Positions 32,871-37,494 of a stretch of DNA of 38,495 bases are shown here, piece by piece. Numbering within the stretch: position 1 is the stretch's first letter; every line of letters begins with the position of its first letter. The notes beneath the pieces are model-generated. The model saw nothing but the letters and a program-made list of their open reading frames with translations, had not been told where the DNA came from and ran no database searches. The stretch is from a virus: IMG/VR virus record IMGVR_UViG_3300027782_000169, positions 1 to 38,495 of that record. The stretch is one strand, 5' to 3'. The position numbers were made by a program, and so were the translations under genes.

Positions 32871-33620
32871 ATGAACTCCCAAGACATTTACAATCTTCAC
32901 GAAGCTTATATTGGTGTTTATGCCGACCTCGATGAAGAAAGAGCACCTGGTGTAAAAGAATACCAACCTAGAAAGCGTAATCCACTTCCTAAAGAAAAAG
33001 CACTTTCAGGTGAAAAGGGAGACGGAAGTGGATATGGTGCTGATAAGAAGTTCACTCAAGATACTGACGCGAAGTCATTTAAGCCTGGTGTTGATGTTCC
33101 AAAAGTAAAACAGTTTGGTAGAATTTCAAGAATCATTCCTCACGGTATTGGTGATCACGCAAACAAAACTCAATCAAGAGTTTCTACAATCGTTAGAAAG
33201 GATCCTGGAGCACCAACTTCACAAAAACTTCCACCACAGGAAAAGAAAAAAGCATCAAAGGAAATCGTTAGAAAGACAAAGAATGAAGAAGTAGATATTT
33301 ACGACATCATTCTCTCGCATCTTCTTGATGAAGGATATGCTGATACTTATGAAGCAGCAGAAGCAATTATGGTGAATATGAGTGAAGATTGGAGAGAGAG
33401 TATTGTTGAAGATTTTCCAAATGTATTAAATTTTCCACGCCAGGGGGGATCTAGATCTGGAGATGCTGGCACTAGGGGATTAACTAAAACACCTACTGGA
33501 TATATTAATAGACATAGTAGGGGGGATGATTTACCAGAACCAACAGTTAATAAAATTATGGGTGGAAACTTAATGGTGAAGAACGGCACCAAGAAAAATA
33601 CTAATTCTAATATTGCATAA
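32871..33620 (+). CDS. Probable head cargo or scaffold-associated protein with DIILSHLLDEGYA module
   Basis: 249 residues. The N-terminus MNSQDIYNLHEAYIGVYADL resembles a second type of targeting peptide with a possible cleavage after N-L-H-E. The middle is basic and disordered. Residues about 142-182 hold a conserved helical module DIYDIILSHLLDEGYADTYE followed by AAEAIMVNMSEDWRESIVED, which is repeated in the gene at 37495. The tail is Gly/Arg/Asn-rich. Driven by a strong late box. I recall this module in cyanophage virion-region proteins; its role is unknown. Confidence 0.6.
   Translation: MNSQDIYNLHEAYIGVYADLDEERAPGVKEYQPRKRNPLPKEKALSGEKGDGSGYGADKKFTQDTDAKSFKPGVDVPKVKQFGRISRIIPHGIGDHANKTQSRVSTIVRKDPGAPTSQKLPPQEKKKASKEIVRKTKNEEVDIYDIILSHLLDEGYADTYEAAEAIMVNMSEDWRESIVEDFPNVLNFPRQGGSRSGDAGTRGLTKTPTGYINRHSRGDDLPEPTVNKIMGGNLMVKNGTKKNTNSNIA
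33294..33415 (+). repeat. DIILSHLLDEGYA module, copy in the 32871 gene
   Basis: In-frame helical module of about 40 residues, closely similar in DNA and protein to 38074-38190 and to the partial copy at 38470-38495. A short beginning of it (GTAGATATTTACGACAT) also occurs at about 31752 in the gene at 31386. Confidence 0.8.
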
Positions 33621-33629
33621 GAAGTTTAA

Positions 33630-33653
33630 GACCACTTCCCAAACCGGCACAAG
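33630..33653 (+). repeat. 24-bp intergenic repeat, copy 1
   Basis: Begins GACCACTTCCCAAACCGGCA and is identical to 34732-34755. It sits next to a terminator in both places and partly provides its left arm at the second site. Confidence 0.75.
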
Positions 33654-33676
33654 ACCCCACCAAGGGGTCTTTTTTT
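33651..33676 (+). terminator. Rho-independent terminator
   Basis: AGACCCC-ACCAA-GGGGTCT followed by a run of Ts. Ends the late unit 30006-33620. Confidence 0.85.
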
Positions 33677-33677
33677 A

Positions 33678-33686
33678 TGCTATGAT
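33678..33686 (+). promoter_or_regulatory. Extended -10 promoter (TGCTATGAT)
   Basis: Same box as at 22236 and 24465. The palindrome is degenerate here (GATACTGGAAATC). ATG at 33707 follows. Confidence 0.6.
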
Positions 33687-33706
33687 ACTGGAAATCAAAG
33701 AACACT

Positions 33707-34063
33707 ATGGAACTCACAATCGTTGCTTACAAACTTGAAGATGGACTGTGGGCATTTGACCACCCCCATAATAATACAGTTCAGGAACTACTCCTAAACG
33801 GAACTGAAGAAGCAATTGACGAGCACTTTTACTTTGAAAGTGGACGACACGCAGTTGAAAATGACCAAATGGAAATCATTTTGAATACAGAAGAACCAGA
33901 TGATTATGATACTCTGCTTGTAAAAGAAGTTGGTGATGAAGAAGGAACGACTTATACTGATACAACACTTTGTGCTCCTGTGTGGTTGTGCCCTTGGCTA
34001 CAAGGATACTTTGGTGAAGTTCCAGAGGAAATCTTTGTGAAGGTTCGTCCTATCAATCAATGA
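33707..34063 (+). CDS. DUF6717-like protein
   Basis: 118 residues: MELTIVAYKLEDGLWAFDHP, then HNNTVQELLLNGTEEAIDEH, FYFESGRHAVENDQMEII and CAPVWLCPWLQGYFGEVPEE. The WAFDH-x-HNxTVQELL start and the LCPWLQGYFGEVP end are the features I associate with DUF6717, found in cyanobacteria and their phages. Acidic and soluble. It is an early-type gene set between late cargo genes, with its own promoter. Function unknown. Confidence 0.65.
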   Translation: MELTIVAYKLEDGLWAFDHPHNNTVQELLLNGTEEAIDEHFYFESGRHAVENDQMEIILNTEEPDDYDTLLVKEVGDEEGTTYTDTTLCAPVWLCPWLQGYFGEVPEEIFVKVRPINQ

Positions 34064-34110
34064 CTTACTTGAAGGATTTGTGAATAGGACAGGTATGCGA
34101 GGTCTTTTGA

Positions 34111-34117
34111 ATAAATA
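34111..34117 (+). promoter_or_regulatory. T4-type late promoter box
   Basis: GAATAAATAATAC, 20 nt before the ATG at 34137. Confidence 0.6.
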
Positions 34118-34136
34118 ATACAAAAGTAGTTGTAAG

Positions 34137-34727
34137 ATGAAGACATATAAACAGTTTATAACCGAGGCACGAGAAACATATTTGGATGTTTATGAAGGTA
34201 AAGTGCCTTGGAATGACTCAAAATATCCTTTACAAAGTGGGCATACTCCAGCAGAAAAAAATAAAGCAAAAAGATCAAGAACTGGTGTAGAAGATCCAAA
34301 CAAACATCAGATGGATATAAGTGATAAAGATATGGCTAGATACGGTGGAATGAAGGAAGTTGATGATACTGAAACCTCTAATGCTCCCAAACAAAAGAAA
34401 ACTTTATTGGGTAAAAAGAAACCATTAGAACATAAAACTCCTCCTCACGAGTTTAAAAAAGATAGAAGATTAGATACAACAAGAACTGATAATCAATATG
34501 GTATGAGTCAATCTGCCAAAGGTGGTGGAGGAAATGCTACTAGGGGTCAAGCAAGAAGATACGTAGGAGGAAAGTTTAAAGGCAATGCAGATTGGGCAGA
34601 TAGTAATATCTTTCCATCCCCAATAGAACAAGGTGATACAAGAAAAAGAACTCCTAAAAAATGGGGAGGTCCAAATCCCAAAGAACTAACAAAAAGTCAT
34701 CCAATTGTTAGAAAAACACGCAAATAA
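34137..34727 (+). CDS. Basic capsid-targeted protein
   Basis: 196 residues. MKTYKQFITEARETYLDVYE is a clear capsid-targeting start; cleavage is expected after I-T-E. Directly after it lies EGKVPWNDSKYPLQSGHTPA, then a Lys-rich stretch and TGVEDPNK, homologous to the middle of the protein at 31386. The remainder is Lys/Arg/Gly-rich and disordered (GGGGNATRGQARRYVGGKFK). Late-expressed from its own box. Probably packaged with the DNA; activity unknown. Confidence 0.65.
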   Translation: MKTYKQFITEARETYLDVYEGKVPWNDSKYPLQSGHTPAEKNKAKRSRTGVEDPNKHQMDISDKDMARYGGMKEVDDTETSNAPKQKKTLLGKKKPLEHKTPPHEFKKDRRLDTTRTDNQYGMSQSAKGGGGNATRGQARRYVGGKFKGNADWADSNIFPSPIEQGDTRKRTPKKWGGPNPKELTKSHPIVRKTRK

Positions 34728-34729
34728 TC

Positions 34730-34762
34730 AGGACCACTTCCCAAACCGGCACAAGGTCCTTT
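34730..34762 (+). terminator. Hairpin terminator containing the 24-bp repeat
   Basis: AGGACC (34730-34735) pairs with GGTCCT (34755-34760), followed by only two Ts. The loop is the second copy of the GACCACTTCCC repeat. Confidence 0.5.
34732..34755 (+). repeat. 24-bp intergenic repeat, copy 2
   Basis: Identical to 33630-33653; here it lies in the loop and arm of a terminator hairpin. Confidence 0.75.
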
Positions 34763-34779
34763 CCCAGCACCCCAATCCG

Positions 34780-34800
34780 TGTTATGATTACAAGGTAATC
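34780..34800 (+). promoter_or_regulatory. Extended -10 promoter with perfect palindrome
   Basis: TGT-TATGAT (34780-34788) overlapping GATTAC-AAG-GTAATC (34786-34800). Third member of the set at 22236 and 24465. Confidence 0.6.
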
Positions 34801-34816
34801 AAATGAATGGGGCACG

Positions 34817-35047
34817 ATGGAAGTTCTTGAGATTAGCACCTCTGGTGCGATTGCTAAACTTTCTTTTAATACTGAAACCAGTGAAGTTGGTGTTGCCTAC
34901 ACTTACAAACCTGATAAGTTTTATGTCTTCAAGTGTGATAGCATTGAAGGTTTCAAAGGCAAACTTCGCAACACTTTTAATGCTGGAGAAAGTGTTGGTA
35001 AGATGATTTCTCAAATGAAGAAAGATGGTGTCCTCGTGACTGTCTAG
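34817..35047 (+). CDS. KTSC-like small protein
   Basis: 76 residues from ATG 34817; the other frame starting at 34803 is a shadow. A beta-rich MEVLEISTSGAIAKLSFNTE, then VGVAYTYKPDKFYVFKCDSI and a helix with FNAGESVGKMISQMKKDG. The Y-x-Y-KPDKFYVF strand followed by a helix with GESVGK-x-I is similar to KTSC-type domains, small nucleic-acid-linked proteins. The fit is by eye only. Followed by a T-rich stretch (35050-35060) and tRNA-Met. Confidence 0.55.
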   Translation: MEVLEISTSGAIAKLSFNTETSEVGVAYTYKPDKFYVFKCDSIEGFKGKLRNTFNAGESVGKMISQMKKDGVLVTV

Positions 35048-35062
35048 GTCTTTATTTTTTCT

Positions 35063-35136
35063 GCTCGTTTAGCCATCTGGTTGATAGCGCCCTGCTCATA
35101 ACAGGATATAGACTGGTTCAATTCCAGTAACGAGCA
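35063..35136 (+). tRNA. tRNA with CAU anticodon (Met, or Ile with modified C34)
   Basis: Acceptor GCTCGTT/AACGAGC pairs fully. Anticodon loop CTCATAA between CCTG and CAGG; T arm ACTGG-TTCAATT-CCAGT is perfect. Discriminator A, no encoded CCA. Elongator Met and lysidine-Ile cannot be told apart from the sequence alone. Confidence 0.85.
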
Positions 35137-35138
35137 TC

Positions 35139-35216
35139 GCCGTGGTTCAAAACTTTAGATAAGAGCAGTGGGGCACTTATCAAAAAGATTTGATTTGGAT
35201 TCACAACCACACGGCA
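35139..35216 (+). ncRNA. Structured RNA candidate between two tRNAs
   Basis: A 78-nt unit closed by GCCG-TGGTT and AACCA-(CA)-CGGC (two-base bulge). It contains a long hairpin, with CTTT-A-GATAAG pairing to CTTATC-A-AAAAG across a 12-nt loop. It has tRNA size but no proper T loop or anticodon loop, so it is either a decayed tRNA or a small stable RNA like those next to the T4 tRNA genes. Confidence 0.4.
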
Positions 35217-35219
35217 CAC

Positions 35220-35248
35220 TTGACTATTGTGATTCTTTGAGTTATGAT
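35220..35248 (+). promoter_or_regulatory. Sigma-70 promoter for tRNA-Leu
   Basis: TTGACT, a 17-nt spacer and TATGAT; the tRNA begins 12 nt after the -10 box. Gives the intron-bearing tRNA its own host-type promoter. Confidence 0.65.
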
Positions 35249-35260
35249 AGTCTTATACAA

Positions 35261-35541
35261 GCGAGTATGGTGGAATCGGTAGACACACCAGACTTATGAA
35301 AATTGAGCCTCATTTGGGAAACCTTATGAGTGTAATTCCTCAAATTCGGTGAAACCTGTAAAATGGCAATACCGAGCCAAGCATCGTAAGATGAAGGTGT
35401 AGAGACTAGACGGGGAACATCTAAACCGAAAGGTATGATGAAGGTATAGTCCAGACCACAAACCGAAAGGGTAGTGAAAACTATAGTGGTAAGAAAATCT
35501 GTTGGGCATTGCCCGTGGGAGTTCAAGTCTCCCTACTCGCA
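35261..35541 (+). tRNA. tRNA-Leu (anticodon UAA) interrupted by a group I intron
   Basis: Exon 1 is 35261-35295 and exon 2 is 35494-35541. Acceptor GCGAGTA/TACTCGC pairs perfectly. The D region TGGTGGAATCGGTAGACAC is typical of Leu. Joined exons give the anticodon loop CTTAAAA with UAA, a class II variable arm (TTGGGCATT-GCCC) and the T arm GGGAG-TTCAAGT-CTCCC. The intron splits the anticodon between U34 and A35, exactly as in cyanobacterial tRNA-Leu(UAA). The final discriminator is A. Confidence 0.93.
35296..35493 (+). ncRNA. Group I intron in tRNA-Leu(UAA), 198 nt
   Basis: Follows a U and ends in G, as group I introns do. Conserved elements in order: AATTGAGCC near the start; Q-like ATTCGGTGAAACC (35344-35356); ACCGAGCCAAGC (35371-35382); R-like GTGTAGAGACTAGACGGG (35397-35414); S-like AAGGTATAGTCCA (35441-35453); then a terminal GTAGTGAAAACTATAGTGG hairpin. 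These match my memory of the cyanobacterial (Anabaena-type) IC3 intron, but shorter, with reduced peripheral helices. No reading frame inside. Should self-splice; not tested. Confidence 0.9.
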
Positions 35542-35557
35542 CTTAAAAGGTAAAGTT

Positions 35558-35565
35558 TATAAATA
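35558..35565 (+). promoter_or_regulatory. T4-type late promoter box
   Basis: TATAAATA, full match, 24 nt before the ATG at 35589. Confidence 0.7.
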
Positions 35566-35588
35566 ATAATGTCTTTGCCTTTACCATT

Positions 35589-36053
35589 ATGGGAAAACCT
35601 AGAACTTATACTGATAATCAATTTATTGATGCGGTAAAAACATCTACTAGTGTAAGACAAGTATTAGCAAAACTTGGTCTAAAAGAAGCAGGAGGCAATT
35701 ATAAAATTGCTCAACAAAGAATAGAAAAACTTGGTATTAGTCTTGCTGATGGTGCTAATGGACAAGGATGGAGCAAAGGAAAAAAACTTGGACCTAAAAA
35801 ACCAATTGAATTCTATCTAACAGAAAATTCCCATCACCAATCATACAAACTCAAACTTCGTCTAATTGCCGAAGGAATAAAAGGACATAAATGTGAAGAA
35901 TGTGGTATAATTGAATGGAGAGGAAAACCAACTCCAATTGAATTGGACCATATAAACGGAAATCATCACGACAATCGTTTGGAAAATCTTCGTTTATTAT
36001 GCCCTAACTGCCACGCACAAACTGAAACTTACCGAGGAAAAAACAAAAAATGA
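35589..36053 (+). CDS. HNH endonuclease, probable homing type
   Basis: 154 residues. N-terminal DNA-reading region with VRQVLAKLGLKEAGGNYKIA, a helix-turn-helix-like motif common in free-standing phage HNH enzymes. The C-terminal HNH-zinc domain has C102-x2-C105 (CEECG), then D120-H121-I-N-G-N, N133 (NRLEN), and C138-x2-C141-H (CPNCHA). Catalytic His, Asn and His positions are all present, so it should be active. It sits 48 nt after the intron-bearing tRNA and overlaps the next gene by 4 nt (ATGA). It could help spread the intron or its neighbours, though it lies outside the intron. Confidence 0.85.
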   Translation: MGKPRTYTDNQFIDAVKTSTSVRQVLAKLGLKEAGGNYKIAQQRIEKLGISLADGANGQGWSKGKKLGPKKPIEFYLTENSHHQSYKLKLRLIAEGIKGHKCEECGIIEWRGKPTPIELDHINGNHHDNRLENLRLLCPNCHAQTETYRGKNKK

Positions 36054-36631
36054 TTACCATTGAATATTTGAAAACTGTCTGCGAAATCCAGTGGGATTGG
36101 AATAATATCCTTGGAGCAATAAAAGAAGTATATGCTGACAAAGGATTTAAAAGTAGAGCAGACAATTTCCTTCGTTCTAGAATTGTTGAGTTGTGCTTAC
36201 CTGCTTTTTCTTCAATTATTCATATTGATGAAGATGGTATTGATTTTGAATTAACAGTTGATGGGATGAAAGTATTCATAGAAGGTAAATTCGGGCAAGG
36301 ATATCTCCTAAAAAGAGGAGGAACTAGCAAAATAAAAATGAAAAATTATTATGGAAAAATCAATGATGAAACTTTTGAAAAATTCAAAAGTGAAACAAAA
36401 CTTGATTATTTGATGATTGTTGATACAAAATATTATAAAGTTGCTCTTACTACAAGAGAAATAGCACAAAAATACTATTTTACTTCAGGTGATGGTGTTA
36501 AAACAGTAATTCCAGAAAATGAATTGGTATATTTGGATTTGGATATTTCTAACTTTACATTTCCATCTTCTGGTGTTAAAATTTCTCAAGTATTAAATGA
36601 AGTAATCACGGATTGGATTAAGAACCGATGA
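36050..36631 (+). CDS. Candidate restriction-type nuclease (PD-(D/E)XK-like)
   Basis: 193 residues. N-terminal helices (KSRADNFLRSRIVELCLPAF) are followed by a strand pair with D65-F-E-L-T-V-D-G and F-I-E78-G-K80-F, which is the D...ExK order of PD-(D/E)XK nucleases. KIKMKNYYGKINDETFEKFK is a Lys-rich, possibly DNA-contacting stretch, and LDYLMIVDTKYYKVALTT is a further core strand pair. It overlaps a D12-class adenine methyltransferase by 4 nt, the usual layout of a type II restriction-modification pair. No family name can be given; the match is at motif level only. Confidence 0.5.
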   Translation: MITIEYLKTVCEIQWDWNNILGAIKEVYADKGFKSRADNFLRSRIVELCLPAFSSIIHIDEDGIDFELTVDGMKVFIEGKFGQGYLLKRGGTSKIKMKNYYGKINDETFEKFKSETKLDYLMIVDTKYYKVALTTREIAQKYYFTSGDGVKTVIPENELVYLDLDISNFTFPSSGVKISQVLNEVITDWIKNR

Positions 36632-37467
36632 AACAGTTTCCACTCAAAACTTGCTTGCGTTATCCCGGAGGCAAGAGCAAAGCACTCAAAACTCTTGCTC
36701 CTTGGTTTCCTAGTGATTTCAAAGAGTTCCGTGAACCCTTCTTGGGTGGTGGAAGTATTTCTTTAATGGTTTCGCAGAACTATCCAAAAGTTCCTATCTG
36801 GGTCAACGACAAGTATTTTTACTTGTATAACTTTTGGGTTCAACTTCGTGATAACGGACAAGTTCTCAAAGATAAACTAAGAGCAATCAAAGAAGAAGTG
36901 AATGGTGATGATAACGCACACCAAGAACTCTTTGATGATTACTCTCATACGATTGGTAATCTTGAACCATTAGAACAAGCAGTTGCGTTCTTTGTAATGA
37001 ATAAGTGTTCTTATTCTGGTCTTACAGAGAACTCAACATTTTCAGTTCAAGCATCACGGTCCAACTTCTCATTAGTTGGTATTGATAAACTTCCACGATA
37101 TTCTTATATCATTAAGGATTGGAAGATTACTAATATTGACTATGAAGAAGTGATGAACGCAGAGGGTGATGATGTGTTTGTATTTCTTGACCCACCTTAT
37201 GATATTAAGGATTTCCTTTATGGAACTGGAAGAAAACTTCACTCGTCATTCTCACACGAAAGATTTGCTGATGATGTGGATAAATGCCCTCATCGTTTTA
37301 TGATTACTTACAATCTTAATGATTGGTTGTTAAGTCGTTATAAAGAGTATAATATAGATGAATGGAAGTTGAGGTATTCTATGGTTCATCGTGGTGAAAA
37401 AGGAACACAAGATAATGTGAAAACCGAGTTGCTGATTACGAATTATAAACTTGATACAGTTTTATAA
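36628..37467 (+). CDS. DNA adenine methyltransferase, D12/Dam class
   Basis: 279 residues. Motif order typical of the Dam/DpnM class: Y12-P-G-G-K16 (LRYPGGKSK), E36-P-F-L-G-G-G42 for SAM binding, NKCSYSGLTENSTFSVQASR in the recognition region, and catalytic D188-P-P-Y191 in FLDPPYD. It would methylate N6 of adenine, probably in a short palindrome; the target cannot be read from sequence. It may protect phage DNA from host enzymes or from the neighbouring nuclease. Late-expressed together with the two genes before it. The TAA stop is part of the next late box. Confidence 0.88.
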   Translation: MKQFPLKTCLRYPGGKSKALKTLAPWFPSDFKEFREPFLGGGSISLMVSQNYPKVPIWVNDKYFYLYNFWVQLRDNGQVLKDKLRAIKEEVNGDDNAHQELFDDYSHTIGNLEPLEQAVAFFVMNKCSYSGLTENSTFSVQASRSNFSLVGIDKLPRYSYIIKDWKITNIDYEEVMNAEGDDVFVFLDPPYDIKDFLYGTGRKLHSSFSHERFADDVDKCPHRFMITYNLNDWLLSRYKEYNIDEWKLRYSMVHRGEKGTQDNVKTELLITNYKLDTVL

Positions 37468-37470
37468 ATA
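37463..37470 (+). promoter_or_regulatory. T4-type late promoter box overlapping a stop codon
   Basis: TATAAATA containing the stop of the methyltransferase gene (37465-37467); ATG at 37495. Confidence 0.7.
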
Positions 37471-37494
37471 CTTTGATAGAACTGTAAAAAGCAA

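Noticed and set aside
35139-35216. A fourth tRNA gene
   Set aside because: Terminal pairing fits, but no 7-nt anticodon loop with a stem and no TTCRANN T loop could be placed; recorded as a structured RNA candidate instead.
35242-35542. Antisense frames over the tRNA-Leu region
   Set aside because: They run through both exons and the group I intron, whose RNA structure explains the sequence.
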